From Frigididesulfovibrio sp031553235 (GTDB taxonomy: Bacteria > Desulfobacterota > Desulfovibrionia > Desulfovibrionales > Desulfovibrionaceae): a stretch of 64,000 bases of DNA. The translations under genes and the position numbers were made by a program. Under the pieces are notes generated by a model. The model was given only the letters and a program-made list of their open reading frames with translations, did not search any database and was not told where the DNA came from. Shown here one piece after another: positions 26,404 to 35,542 of the stretch. How positions within the stretch are numbered: position 1 is the stretch's first letter; every line of letters begins with the position of its first letter. The DNA lies in the NCBI GenBank assembly GCA_031553235.1, contig JAVBLS010000007.1, positions 62,001-126,000 of the forward strand, read 5' to 3'.

Positions 26404-27153
26404 TCATTGTCCCCGGCGCTCCTCTTGGTCTTTCAGAGTCAAGACGATTTCCCCCGCCCCGTCACAGCCGCCGAGTTGCGCAAGCAGGCCGCGCACGGTG
26501 CCTTCAATGATCCGTTCGACAAAGGCATTGCAGTTCACCGGGCGACCGGCCAGGCAGAGGGCCACGCGGCCGTGTTTTTTCGGGCAACTTTCCCGACAGG
26601 GGCGACGGTTCAGGTGTTCCGGGCAGACAGAGCAACTCGGCGCTGCCGAATTCTTCGCGGAGGCGCCCAGATGTTGTTGCACGATGGCGGCCAGAGCTTT
26701 GGCGGCGTCGGGAGAAATTTCGGGAAAATGCGGCACATAGGAGAAATCTGCCGGAGGAACGGCTCCCACACAGGCCAAAACCGGGTTGCCGCCCGCCAGA
26801 GTCGGCGCTTCTTCGGCCTCGCGCAGACAGAGAATGCGCGGAGCGGAAACACGGGTCTTGCCGCCCTCCACCAGCACAACATCCACATCAAGACATCGGG
26901 CCACTTCAGGAAACGGCAGGCTTCGGGCATGAAAAAAGGCCGTACCTTCTGCGGTCAGGCCGGCAACCGGCCGGTCGGGGCGCAGCAGCGTGGCCGTGTC
27001 CGTACCGGGCAGGTCCAGGGCATGCCCGCTGAATTTGACCACGCCGACGCGCAGCCCGAGGCCCTCCATGGCTTCGGCAAGAAGTCCGGCAAGAGTGGTC
27101 TTGCCGGACTTTTTGAAGCCGACGACGGATACGACGGCCACGTCGGCTCCCAT
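26404..27153 (-). CDS. mobB: Molybdopterin-guanine dinucleotide synthesis protein MobB with Cys-rich C-terminal domain
   Basis: A 249-residue protein. The N-terminal GTPase-type domain (about 1-160) starts VAVVSVVGFKKSGKTTLAG, where the P-loop lies, and has VVKFSGHALDLPGTDT. MobB supports MobA in making the bis-MGD cofactor of formate dehydrogenases and related enzymes. The C-terminal third has a Cys cluster (CSVCPEHLNRRPCRESC) followed by ALCLAGRPVNCNAFVERIIE, absent from E. coli MobB. ATG 27153 overlaps the alr stop (TGATG), so it is the second gene of that transcript. Confidence 0.87.
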   Translation of the reverse strand: MGADVAVVSVVGFKKSGKTTLAGLLAEAMEGLGLRVGVVKFSGHALDLPGTDTATLLRPDRPVAGLTAEGTAFFHARSLPFPEVARCLDVDVVLVEGGKTRVSAPRILCLREAEEAPTLAGGNPVLACVGAVPPADFSYVPHFPEISPDAAKALAAIVQQHLGASAKNSAAPSCSVCPEHLNRRPCRESCPKKHGRVALCLAGRPVNCNAFVERIIEGTVRGLLAQLGGCDGAGEIVLTLKDQEERRGQ

Positions 27154-28343
27154 CAGCGCACGTTGTCGAAAACGCGGGTATTGTTGCCGAGCAGACACAT
27201 GACCTCGTAAGAAATGGTGCCCCAGAGCGCGGCCAGATCATCGGCCGTGACCCGGCCTTCGCCCTGTCCACCGATCAGGTAGGCCGCGCCGCCGACGCAG
27301 AGGTCCGGAATGCCCGAAACGTCCACAGCGGTCATCTGCATGGATACCCGGCCGATGACCGGGGCCCGCCGGCCGTTGATGCAGACCACACCCTTGTTGG
27401 AAAAACCCCGGCTGAAACCGTCGGCATAGCCGGCGGCGATGATGGCCACGCGCAGGTCGCGCGGCGCGGTAAAGGTCTGGCCGTAACCGATGGTCTTGCC
27501 CTGCTCAAGCACGCGCAGCGTCATGATCGGCGTGGTCACCTCCATGGCCGGGCGCAAGCCGTCGCCCAACGAAGCCATGGATGTGCCATAGAAAGGATTG
27601 AGCCCGTAAAGGGCCAGACCGGGACGGCGAATGTGCGGGCCCACCCGGCGGGTGATCTTGTCGCCCAGCATCAGGCCGGCCGAGTTGCAAAGCGAGGCGG
27701 CCAGGTTCGGCCATTTGCCGCGCAGAACGTTGTACATGCGCAGATACAGGCCCACTTGCTCGTCCACCACATCCTGGCGATCGTCCATGTCGGCCGTGGC
27801 AAAGTGGGTGAGCAGAACCACGGGCTCAACATCGGGTATCTCGGCCAGACGCTCCATCAGGGGGCCCATGTCCGGCTCGGTGAAGCCGAGGCGGGCCATA
27901 CCGGTATGGCATTTCAGGGCGATCAGGCGCGGCCGTTGCGGCGCGGCCTTGAACATGTCCAGTTGCTCGAAACACTGTACCACCGGAATGAGGTCGTATT
28001 CCACGGCCAGGGCGATATCCTGGGGCACGACCGTCCCCAGCAGGCAGAGAATGCGCGGCTGCGTCTCGCCGGCCAGACCGCGGCGCAGCAGCGCGCCCTC
28101 GGAAACACTGCCCGTGGCCAGCAGCCGGGCGCCATCGCGCACCAGAGTACGGCCGACCTGGATCTGGTCGTGGCCATAAGCATCGGATTTAATCACCGGC
28201 ATCACCGAAGGCAGGGCCTCGTTGCCGGCTGTGGCGGAAAGTTTGCCGCCGTCGCCTTCGGCTTTGGAGCGCAGCAGTCGGTAGTTGTCGCTGATGGTTG
28301 CAAGAGAAACGGAAACTGTGGGGATATGCATGGACAAGGACAT
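27153..28343 (-). CDS. alr: Alanine racemase
   Basis: A 396-residue fold-type III PLP enzyme that makes D-alanine for peptidoglycan. The PLP-binding Lys is Lys52 in MPVIKSDAYGHD. The barrel continues with KCHTGMARLGF, and the C-terminal domain carries YGYGQTF-like TIGYGQTF and RVSMQMTAVDV. I start at ATG 28343 because AAGGAG lies nine bases upstream; the frame stays open for 47 more codons without similarity. Divergent from lptD and coupled to mobB downstream. Confidence 0.95.
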   Translation of the reverse strand: MSLSMHIPTVSVSLATISDNYRLLRSKAEGDGGKLSATAGNEALPSVMPVIKSDAYGHDQIQVGRTLVRDGARLLATGSVSEGALLRRGLAGETQPRILCLLGTVVPQDIALAVEYDLIPVVQCFEQLDMFKAAPQRPRLIALKCHTGMARLGFTEPDMGPLMERLAEIPDVEPVVLLTHFATADMDDRQDVVDEQVGLYLRMYNVLRGKWPNLAASLCNSAGLMLGDKITRRVGPHIRRPGLALYGLNPFYGTSMASLGDGLRPAMEVTTPIMTLRVLEQGKTIGYGQTFTAPRDLRVAIIAAGYADGFSRGFSNKGVVCINGRRAPVIGRVSMQMTAVDVSGIPDLCVGGAAYLIGGQGEGRVTADDLAALWGTISYEVMCLLGNNTRVFDNVR

Positions 28344-28514
28344 TGTTTGCTCCTTTTGCATGGATGTGTCGGCTCTGAAATACCTTGAAAGCTCGGAATT
28401 CATACCCTCTCGGCTAGCCAAGCACAAGCAACATTCTTTCCCTTTAGGAAAAACTGTGATAGGGTGCCGTAATTCGACTTTCACCCACCTTTAGCCCCAC
28501 GAGACAAAGCCCTC

Positions 28515-30881
28515 ATGACGCGCGGAATCCGCCCTTTCCTCCTGCACGCCCTGACCGCTCTGGCGCTTCTCTGTTTTACCACCCACCCGGCAAAGGCCGC
28601 CCAAAGCCCCCTGGTCATGCAGACGGAAGATGAGCGGATGGTCAAGTGGGATCTTACCGCAGACTCGCTGACCAGCCTGGAAAACGAAGAGGTGCTTGAG
28701 GCCAAGGGCAACGTCCATCTGCGTCGGGGCGGGGAGTATCTCAAGGCCGATTATGCCCGCTACTACATGAGCACCAAGTGGGTCTACCTGAAGGGCCATG
28801 TGCAGGTGCGTTTCGGCAAAGACGACATGCAGGCCGAAGAAGCCGAATTCGACCTGCGCAGCCGGGTGGGTTGGCTGAAAAACGGCCGGATCTTCATGGA
28901 AGGCCCGCACACCTATCTTGCCGGCGAGCGCATCAACAAGCATTGGGGCGATGTCTACACCTTCAAAAACGCCAAAGTGACCACCTGCGACGGCGACAAG
29001 CCCGCTTGGTCGATCACCGCCAATGAGGCCGTGGTGGAAATAGACGGCTATGCCCGCCTGACCGGCTCGGCCTTCCAGGTCGACGACACGCCCGTGGCTT
29101 ACACCCCCTATTTCATCATGCCCACCAAAACCCGCCGGCAGACGGGGTTTCTCACGCCCGACTACGGCGTCAGCTCCAGCAAAGGGGCAACCTTCAATCT
29201 GCCCTTCTTTTGGGCCATCAACGAAAGCAGCGACCTGACCGTGAACGAGCAGTTCATGGACAAACGCGGCTGGATGAGCGGCATCCAGTACCGGGCGAAA
29301 CCCAACGCCGAAACCATGGCATGGCTGCGTTTTGACTGGCTCAAAGACAATCAGACCAATACCGATGTGAACTCGGGGAACTTCACCGACGACAACCTGG
29401 TGCGCACCAACTCCGATCGCTGGTGGCTGCGCGGCATGTTCGATTCGGTGCTGCCCGACCCCAACTGGCGGATCAGGGCCGACCTCGACCTGATCTCCGA
29501 CCAGGACTACCTCTCGGACTTCACCGACGATTTCGGCGGCTTCACCCGCACGCGCGACAGCCTGTTCGATTTGTTCCATCGGGATCTGCAGGAGAAAAAC
29601 CGTGACCGGGTCAGCGGCATCTTGATCACCCGCGACTGGGAACGCGCCGGTCTGGCCCTTTCGGCCCAGTATACCCAAAACCCCGGCGTCGGGCACGGCA
29701 ACACGCCGAGCAGCGAAGATCCCACCGTGCAACGCCTGCCCCAGCTTGACGCCTTCTGGCACCAGGGACGCATTCTGCCTGCCGTCCCCCTGGAATTCGC
29801 CGCCCGGGGCCAGGCGGGCTACTACTACCGTCGCAACGGCACGAGCGGCGCCCGCTATGAAATCAACCCGCGCCTGACCCTGCCCCTGGTTTCCCGCCTG
29901 GGCACAATCATCACCAATGCCGGGCTGCGCCAGACTCTCTACAATACGGACAACCCATCGCGCAGCGCCTCCTCCGCCCCCGAGGCCGGCGCCGGCTTTG
30001 ACAACGAGCAAAGCGGACCCAAAGAAAAAAATGAAAGCCGCTCCCTGTTCGAATACGACATCGCGGGCTTTACCGAATTCGCCCGGGTCTTCGACCTTGC
30101 GTCCAACCCCCTGGCCGTGACCGCCGAAAACGTGGGGCAAAGCCGTAAGGTGGCCCTGCGCCATTCCATCCAGCCCCGGGTGGAATATTTCTATCGCCCC
30201 TCGGAAGATCAGGACGACAATCCTTACTACGACTCGGACGACCGGCTGCTGCCGCGTTCGGAGTTGGTTTATTCCCTGACCAACGTGCTCACGGTCAAAC
30301 GCGAAAAAGTGGTCATGGGCAAAGATAAAGACGGCAAGGACCAGCCCCGTCTGGAAACCGATTATATAGACCTGACCCGCCTGCGCCTGGGGCAAAGCTA
30401 TGACTTTCGCGAAGCCGTGCGCACCGATGAGACCGACACCTACCCCCGCCGCCCCTTTGGCGACATTTTCGCCGACCTCGACATCTACCTGACCGATTAC
30501 CTCGGACTGACCACCCGCAACTACTGGTCGCCGTATCTCGACGAGATCACCTCGCATCGGAGCGGCATCACCTTCCAGGCGCCCTATCGACACTTCAAAG
30601 GCTTTTTCGGCTACGACTATCGGGCCACGCTCGACGAATACACCCGCACCCGCGATCAGAAATTCAATTACGTAACGTTGAGCGGCGGCCTGGACGTGAG
30701 CAAGGCCTTCAACCTTGGCGCCTCATACAGCTATGACGTGACCAACCCCGACAACCAAGCATCGGAACTGCGCTTGACCTACACAGACCAGTGCTATCAG
30801 CTGATCGGCCGAATGAGCATAGAGCCGCAAGACAAATCATACGGCCTGATGGTTGTGCTCACCGGGCTCGGCGACCAATAA
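28515..30881 (+). CDS. lptD: LPS-assembly outer-membrane protein LptD
   Basis: A 788-residue outer-membrane protein that inserts LPS into the outer leaflet with LptE. The signal peptide (about 1-29, ending AKA-AQ) is followed by an OstA/LptA-like periplasmic domain (about 45-150; LEAKGNVHLRRGGEYLKADY). The LptD beta-barrel domain then carries YTPYFIMPTKTRRQTGFLTP and QPRVEYFYRP. An internal acidic/Ser-rich loop near residues 480-510 is probably surface or periplasmic. Length is normal. Fits with the heptose genes in the window in showing a full LPS layer. Confidence 0.93.
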   Translation: MTRGIRPFLLHALTALALLCFTTHPAKAAQSPLVMQTEDERMVKWDLTADSLTSLENEEVLEAKGNVHLRRGGEYLKADYARYYMSTKWVYLKGHVQVRFGKDDMQAEEAEFDLRSRVGWLKNGRIFMEGPHTYLAGERINKHWGDVYTFKNAKVTTCDGDKPAWSITANEAVVEIDGYARLTGSAFQVDDTPVAYTPYFIMPTKTRRQTGFLTPDYGVSSSKGATFNLPFFWAINESSDLTVNEQFMDKRGWMSGIQYRAKPNAETMAWLRFDWLKDNQTNTDVNSGNFTDDNLVRTNSDRWWLRGMFDSVLPDPNWRIRADLDLISDQDYLSDFTDDFGGFTRTRDSLFDLFHRDLQEKNRDRVSGILITRDWERAGLALSAQYTQNPGVGHGNTPSSEDPTVQRLPQLDAFWHQGRILPAVPLEFAARGQAGYYYRRNGTSGARYEINPRLTLPLVSRLGTIITNAGLRQTLYNTDNPSRSASSAPEAGAGFDNEQSGPKEKNESRSLFEYDIAGFTEFARVFDLASNPLAVTAENVGQSRKVALRHSIQPRVEYFYRPSEDQDDNPYYDSDDRLLPRSELVYSLTNVLTVKREKVVMGKDKDGKDQPRLETDYIDLTRLRLGQSYDFREAVRTDETDTYPRRPFGDIFADLDIYLTDYLGLTTRNYWSPYLDEITSHRSGITFQAPYRHFKGFFGYDYRATLDEYTRTRDQKFNYVTLSGGLDVSKAFNLGASYSYDVTNPDNQASELRLTYTDQCYQLIGRMSIEPQDKSYGLMVVLTGLGDQ

Positions 30882-30899
30882 TTTTTTGTAAAGGTTCAT

Positions 30900-31091
30900 A
30901 TGAGCGACAATTCCCCCCTGCCTAAAAAATTTCCCTTCTCCGACCGCTATGACAGAGAATTTATCGAAGTGGCCTGCCCCATCTGCGACAGCCGCAAAAT
31001 CATCTGCCTGCCCGAGGAGCCCATGCCCAAATGCGATGTCTGCCGCATAGAAATGGTTATTAAAGAAGTGTTGACCGAAGGAAAGTATTGA
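30900..31091 (+). CDS. Small zinc-ribbon protein
   Basis: A 63-residue protein with two CxxC pairs (ACPICDSRK and KCDVCRIEM) spaced as a zinc ribbon. It starts 18 bases after the lptD stop with AAAGG upstream, so it probably shares that transcript. I do not recognise a named family; metal binding is inferred from the Cys pairs only. Confidence 0.75.
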   Translation: MSDNSPLPKKFPFSDRYDREFIEVACPICDSRKIICLPEEPMPKCDVCRIEMVIKEVLTEGKY

Positions 31092-31191
31092 CCCGCTCGA
31101 GCCTGGAGCGCACCGCGCCCGCTGGGGTCACGATACCAGTCCGAGCCGCCGGCCCGGATGAATTCCCAGGAACCGCCTAAAGGAGACCCGT

Positions 31192-32007
31192 ATGAAAAAA
31201 TTGGTTCTGTCCCTGCTTTGTCTCGTGCTCTGGGTCGGCGCCGCCCAGGCCTCGGACATCGATCTGGCCAAAAAGTCCACCATCAACGAAATCCTTGCCC
31301 GGGGCGAGTTGCGTGTGGGTTTTGACGCCGGCTACATGCCCTTTGAAATGACCGACAAAAGCGGCAACTACATCGGCTTCGACATCGACATGGCCCGCGA
31401 ACTGGCCAAGGCCATGGGCGTGAAATTCGTGCCGGTGAACGTGGATTTCGACGGGATGATTCCGGCCCTGCTGACCGGTAAAATCGACGTGATCATGAGC
31501 GCCATGACCATTACTCAGGAACGCAACTTAAAGATCGGCTTCTCCGATCCCTATATCGTGGTCGGCCAGTCCATCCTGCTGAACAAGAAGCTGGAAGGCA
31601 AGATTACCTCCTGGGAGCAGCTCAACGACCCGAAGTACAGCGTGGTTTCCCGCCAGGGCACCACGGGCGAGGAAGCGGTCAAGCGCTACCTGCCCAAGGC
31701 CAAGTTCAAGACCTTTGAAAAAGAGGCCGACGGCGCCATGGAAGTGGTCAACGATCGCGCCGACGCCTGGGTCTACGACATGCCCTTCAACGTGGTCTTC
31801 TATGCCGAGCAGGGCGTGGGCAAGGTGGTGCACCTGGACAAGCCCTTCACCTACGAGCCGCTGGGCATCGGCATCCGCCAGGGCGACCCGGACTTCATGA
31901 ACTTCATCAACAACTTCCTGCGCCAGGTTAAGGCCGACGGCCGCTACGACCGCATCTACGACAAGTGGATCAAGTCCACCGACTGGTTTGCCAAGACCCA
32001 AAAGTAA
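31192..32007 (+). CDS. Polar amino-acid ABC transporter, periplasmic binding protein
   Basis: A 271-residue type 3 solute-binding protein. The signal peptide (about 1-20, ending AQA) is followed by the family start LARGELRVGFDAGYMPFEM, then the signature GFDIDMARELAKAMG and DVIMSAMTITQERN. It would bind a polar amino acid in the periplasm and deliver it to the permease encoded next. Substrate cannot be told from sequence. AAAGGAGA precedes the ATG. A hairpin follows, which would favour higher expression than the permease. Confidence 0.92.
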   Translation: MKKLVLSLLCLVLWVGAAQASDIDLAKKSTINEILARGELRVGFDAGYMPFEMTDKSGNYIGFDIDMARELAKAMGVKFVPVNVDFDGMIPALLTGKIDVIMSAMTITQERNLKIGFSDPYIVVGQSILLNKKLEGKITSWEQLNDPKYSVVSRQGTTGEEAVKRYLPKAKFKTFEKEADGAMEVVNDRADAWVYDMPFNVVFYAEQGVGKVVHLDKPFTYEPLGIGIRQGDPDFMNFINNFLRQVKADGRYDRIYDKWIKSTDWFAKTQK

Positions 32008-32014
32008 GTCTTCT

Positions 32015-32043
32015 CCGGGCCGGCCATGCGCCGGCCCGGCTTT
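32015..32043 (+). terminator. Hairpin between binding protein and permease genes
   Basis: A perfect 10-bp GC stem (32015-32024 / 32030-32039, loop CATGC) is followed by CTTTC. The short T-run suggests partial termination or mRNA 3'-end protection. Confidence 0.6.
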
Positions 32044-32072
32044 CTCCTCTCCGCTTCTTCCAAGGATAGAGA

Positions 32073-33167
32073 ATGCGCAGCCCCAATCTTGATCGTCCCC
32101 GCTCGGCCGGCTACTACCTGTTTTACCGGCTGCTCTTCTGCATCGTCCTGACGGCGGTGATTGGCGGGATGGTATACGCGGCCAACAGCCTGGAGTATAC
32201 GTGGCGTTGGAACCGCGTGCCCCAGTTTTTCTGGGCCACCGGCGAACAGGAGACCCGCGCCGATGCGGACGGCACGATTACCGGCATCGTCCAAGGCAAG
32301 GACGATATCCTCATGGTGCTCACGCCCACCGACGGCGGCGCGACCGAGCAGATACACCTGCCGGCGGGTTCCCGCCTGCTGGTAGATCCGGGCCAGGACG
32401 TCTACCACGGCGACGTGGTGGCCCGACACACTTACAGCAAACCCGGCATTCTGCTGGAAGGCCTGCTCATCACCGTGGAAGTCAGCGCCTTGGCCATCAT
32501 TGTGGGCATCGTCCTCGGTCTGGGCGCCGGCCTGTGCCGCATTTCGCGCAACCCGGCCCTGCGCTGGGGAGCGATCACCTACATTGAGATCATCCGCGGC
32601 TCGCCCCTGCTGGTGCAAATTTTTCTCTGGTACTTCGTGGCCGGCTATCTCATCGACGGCCTGCTCTCCAAGCTGGAGGTCTGGCTGCACGGCCTGGCCG
32701 GTTCACCTTCCCTGGCCTGGCTCGGTTCCCTGGGCATCCACCTCGGCGACATCAGCCTGTCGCCGGTGCCGCCTCTGTGGTACGGGGTTCTTGCCCTGGC
32801 CATCTTTGCCGGCGCCTACGTGGCCGAAATCGTCCGGGCGGGCATTCAGTCGGTCAGCCGAGGGCAGATGGAAGCGGCCCGGTCGCTGGGCATGACCCAC
32901 GCCCAGGCCATGCGAAAGATCATTCTTCCCCAGGCCTTCCGGCGCATTTTACCGCCCCTGGCCGGGCAGTTCATCAGCCTGATCAAAGATTCGTCCCTCC
33001 TTGGAGTCATGGCCGTGCGCGAACTGACCAAGGCCACCCGCGAGGCCGTCACCTCCTCCCTGCAATCGCTGGAGCTCTGGTTCACCTGCGCCGTTCTCTA
33101 CCTGGTGCTGACCTTTGCTCTGTCCCTGTGCGTGCAGTATCTTGAAAGAAGGGCTGTACGCAGATGA
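32073..33167 (+). CDS. Polar amino-acid ABC transporter permease with N-terminal periplasmic insert
   Basis: A 364-residue HisM/GlnP-type permease. The core begins near residue 130 (GLLITVEVSALAIIVGIVLG) and has the EAA cytoplasmic loop EAARSLGMTHAQAMRKIILP. An extra N-terminal module precedes it: TM1 (about 15-38), then roughly 90 residues with VQGKDDILMVLTP and LVDPGQDVYHGDVVARH, which look like a small all-beta sandwich. Typical family members are about 220-250 residues. It overlaps the ATPase gene by 4 bases (ATGA). Confidence 0.92.
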   Translation: MRSPNLDRPRSAGYYLFYRLLFCIVLTAVIGGMVYAANSLEYTWRWNRVPQFFWATGEQETRADADGTITGIVQGKDDILMVLTPTDGGATEQIHLPAGSRLLVDPGQDVYHGDVVARHTYSKPGILLEGLLITVEVSALAIIVGIVLGLGAGLCRISRNPALRWGAITYIEIIRGSPLLVQIFLWYFVAGYLIDGLLSKLEVWLHGLAGSPSLAWLGSLGIHLGDISLSPVPPLWYGVLALAIFAGAYVAEIVRAGIQSVSRGQMEAARSLGMTHAQAMRKIILPQAFRRILPPLAGQFISLIKDSSLLGVMAVRELTKATREAVTSSLQSLELWFTCAVLYLVLTFALSLCVQYLERRAVRR

Positions 33168-33895
33168 TTGACGCCAAGAATGTATGCAAGACCTTTTACG
33201 TCCCCCACCCGCTCAAGGCATTGAGCGAAGTCAGCCTGCGGGTGGACCGGGGCGAGGTGGTGGTGATCATCGGGCCCTCGGGCTCGGGAAAATCCACTTT
33301 CCTGCGCTGCCTGAACCGCCTGGAATATGCCGATTCCGGCAGCATTGCCATTGAAGGCACCGACATCCTCAACCCGCGCTGCGACATCAATATTGTGCGC
33401 GCCGAAGTGGGCATGGTCTTCCAGTCCTTCAACCTCTTTCCCCATCTCACGGTATTGGAAAACCTCACCCTGGCCCAGTGCACCGTACGCAAACGGCCCA
33501 AGGCCGAGGCCGAGGCCAGAGGCATGCGTCTGCTGGAAAAGGTCGGCATTGCCGAAAAGCACGCCGTTTACCCGGACCAGCTCTCGGGTGGCCAGCAGCA
33601 ACGCGTGGCCATTGCCCGCTCCCTGGCCATGGACCCGAAGGTCATGCTTTTTGATGAGCCCACCTCGGCCCTGGACCCGGAAATGGTCGGCGAGGTGTTG
33701 GACGTTATGAAGCAACTGGCCCGCGAAGGCATGACCATGGTGGTGGTGACCCATGAAATGGGCTTTGCCCGCGAAGTGGCCGACCGGGTGGTCTTCATGG
33801 ACAACGGCGCGGTGGTGGAAACCGGCACTCCCGACGAGGTCTTCCACAACCCGAAACATGAACGGACGCAGACGTTTCTGAATCAAATTCTATAA
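33164..33895 (+). CDS. Polar amino-acid ABC transporter ATP-binding protein (GlnQ-like)
   Basis: A 243-residue ABC ATPase of the GlnQ/HisP class. Walker A is GPSGSGKST, Q-loop MVFQSFNLFPHLTVLEN, signature LSGGQQQRVAIARSLAM, Walker B VMLFDEPTSALDPE, switch His VVTHEMGFA. It couples to the preceding permease by an ATGA overlap and completes the uptake system. Confidence 0.95.
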   Translation: MIDAKNVCKTFYVPHPLKALSEVSLRVDRGEVVVIIGPSGSGKSTFLRCLNRLEYADSGSIAIEGTDILNPRCDINIVRAEVGMVFQSFNLFPHLTVLENLTLAQCTVRKRPKAEAEARGMRLLEKVGIAEKHAVYPDQLSGGQQQRVAIARSLAMDPKVMLFDEPTSALDPEMVGEVLDVMKQLAREGMTMVVVTHEMGFAREVADRVVFMDNGAVVETGTPDEVFHNPKHERTQTFLNQIL

Positions 33896-33903
33896 CTGAG
33901 CCC

Positions 33904-34386
33904 TTACAATTTCTTGACCATAAAAACCCGCTGGTAGCCCTTTTCCAGGGCCCGGCGGGTTTCAACAAACCCGAGACGAGCGTAAAGCGCCAGGCTTTCA
34001 ACCATTACCTCATTGGTATACAGCCGTAATTCCGCCAAGCCCGCAGCCCGGGCCGCGCTTTCCACAAATTCCATGAGCTTGCGGCCAAGCCCGCGCCCCT
34101 GCTCTGCCGGATCAACGGCAATATTGTCCAAAAGCATCGCCTCTTCTTGCGGCACAAGGACGACAAAGCCCGTGACGCCCCGATCCGTTTCCAGGACATG
34201 CAGGGAGCCGTCGGCGACCCGGGTCGCGTAATCTTCGAGCATCGGGCCGGGCGCACGCTCCATGCGCGGAAGATACCGGGCGTACGCCGCCAGGGCGATG
34301 CCCTCCACCGCCCGGCAGTCGGCAGAGGTCGCCGGACGAATTTTCGTCCGGTCCCGGGGGTCTGTTGCCGTCATAAGCATGATCAT
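33904..34386 (-). CDS. GNAT family N-acetyltransferase
   Basis: A 160-residue GNAT acetyltransferase. The acetyl-CoA loop is LDNIAVDPAEQGRGLGRKLM (motif A, Q/RxxGxG/A), with motif B LRLYTNEVMVESLALYARLGF. It acetylates an amine substrate that the sequence does not reveal. GGGAGG precedes the start; two further in-frame ATGs within six codons are equally possible. It converges on the transporter genes, 8 bases from the ATPase stop. Confidence 0.88.
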   Translation of the reverse strand: MIMLMTATDPRDRTKIRPATSADCRAVEGIALAAYARYLPRMERAPGPMLEDYATRVADGSLHVLETDRGVTGFVVLVPQEEAMLLDNIAVDPAEQGRGLGRKLMEFVESAARAAGLAELRLYTNEVMVESLALYARLGFVETRRALEKGYQRVFMVKKL

Positions 34387-34422
34387 GCCGCCTCCCTTGG
34401 TTCCACATTCGGCACCGGCTGT

Positions 34423-34458
34423 AAAAACAACCCCGGAAGATCTGTACGCTTCCGGGGT
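34423..34458 (-). terminator. Terminator of the MucR-type gene
   Basis: Stem 34431-34439 / 34449-34457 (9 bp, loop of 9). On the minus strand it is followed by TTGTTTTT, as expected for a gene reading leftwards from 34489. Confidence 0.85.
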
Positions 34459-34488
34459 CGTCGTCTGTGGAAAACTACAGAACAGTCG

Positions 34489-34875
34489 CTAGGAACGGCG
34501 CTCCCAAAGACGCATATCCTTCATCTTTTTGCGGCGCTCCCGCTGCAGAGACTTGCAGACCAGCGGCGTACCCTTTTTGAAGCCGCAACGTTCACGGTAC
34601 TCTTCAACAGTCAGTCCGTGAGAGGCAAGGTGTTTCTTGGTCAGCAACTTGAACGACTTGCCGCACATCACGCAGGTGATGGTTTTTTCTTTAATGGACT
34701 TCTTGGGATCAATCGCCTCAGCTTCGTCCGCCGCCGCCGAAGTGCCCGCCTCATCCAGGCTGCGGATGCTTTCGGCGAGCTTTCTGACCATCTCGGTAAT
34801 TTCCTCTTCGGTCATCGTGCGGACACCGGCTTGAGCCCTGACGATTTCGAGAGCTTCTTTCAAATAATTTTCCAT
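34489..34875 (-). CDS. MucR/Ros family transcriptional regulator
   Basis: A 128-residue regulator of the MucR/Ros family. After a helical N-terminus (MTEEEITEMVRKLAESI) comes a zinc-finger fold with CVMCGKSFKLLTKKHLASHG (Cys2His2) and LTVEEYRERCGF, then a basic C-terminal tail (RERRKKMKDM). Such proteins bind AT-rich DNA; the targets here are unknown. AAGGAG lies upstream of the ATG. It is monocistronic with its own terminator. Confidence 0.9.
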   Translation of the reverse strand: MENYLKEALEIVRAQAGVRTMTEEEITEMVRKLAESIRSLDEAGTSAAADEAEAIDPKKSIKEKTITCVMCGKSFKLLTKKHLASHGLTVEEYRERCGFKKGTPLVCKSLQRERRKKMKDMRLWERRS

Positions 34876-35286
34876 GCTTCACTCCTTTATCGGTAGACGA
34901 CAAGCAGGGCAAACCCGCCGCAGCAAGTACGGCCACACTGCATTGTCAATTTCCTTAACAGCCCTTTATCCCACATTTGAGAAAAAGTGAAGCATCCAAT
35001 ATCGAAGCGTTTCATTACCTATGATATGATCATGGTATACGTGCAAAAATTTGACTGAACAAACGCAGGCATGGTAAATCCGTAACATATTTGCAGTGAT
35101 GCTGCGGTAAGGGTATATTCGAATACGCTCGCTCCGCGTAGGCAAAACATCACTGTGGTGCCACGGGGCCCTCCCATGATTCCGACTGTAAATCTCGGAC
35201 TCCGACTTTCCCCCAACTCCGGTATTTGCGGCCCGAACGACGTTGTGCTAGACAAACGGCAGACAGCCCACAGCCGGAGAACACCG
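34876..35286. other. Intergenic region between divergent genes, no gene seen
   Basis: 411 bases, rather AT-rich between 34930 and 35110. It contains short palindromes (GATATGATCATGG near 35025; GTATATTCGAATACG near 35116) but no convincing open frame or RNA. It must hold the promoters of the MucR-type gene and the 79-residue gene. Confidence 0.35.
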
Positions 35287-35526
35287 ATGAAATATCTGAT
35301 CTGCCGCGATTTTGCCGGAATGCCCGTGCCGTTTCTGTTTCCGGACAAAGTGGCCCATGTGGACATGCGGGAACAGCTCCCCTATAGCGGCGTGCTTTCA
35401 GCCGGCTATACCGCCCTGCGCGAGGGCCGTTTCGTCGTTTGGGGAGGCGATGCCGAACTTGGCGTCCAGTCCGACCCGGCCGATGCGGATCTGCTCACGG
35501 AGTTCTTCAGCCGCCGGGACAGCTGA
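35287..35526 (+). CDS. Hypothetical protein, 79 aa
   Basis: A 79-residue protein starting MKYLICRDFAGMPVPFLF, with codon use like its neighbours and GCCGGAGA upstream of the ATG. It has no TM segment, signal or known motif. I do not recognise it. It converges with the HEAT-like gene 16 bases away. Confidence 0.6.
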   Translation: MKYLICRDFAGMPVPFLFPDKVAHVDMREQLPYSGVLSAGYTALREGRFVVWGGDAELGVQSDPADADLLTEFFSRRDS

Positions 35527-35542
35527 TGTCCCGTGAGCGCCG

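Noticed and set aside
28491..30593. 700-codon open frame antisense to lptD
   Set aside because: Fully covered by lptD with signal peptide and family motifs; antisense product has no domain.
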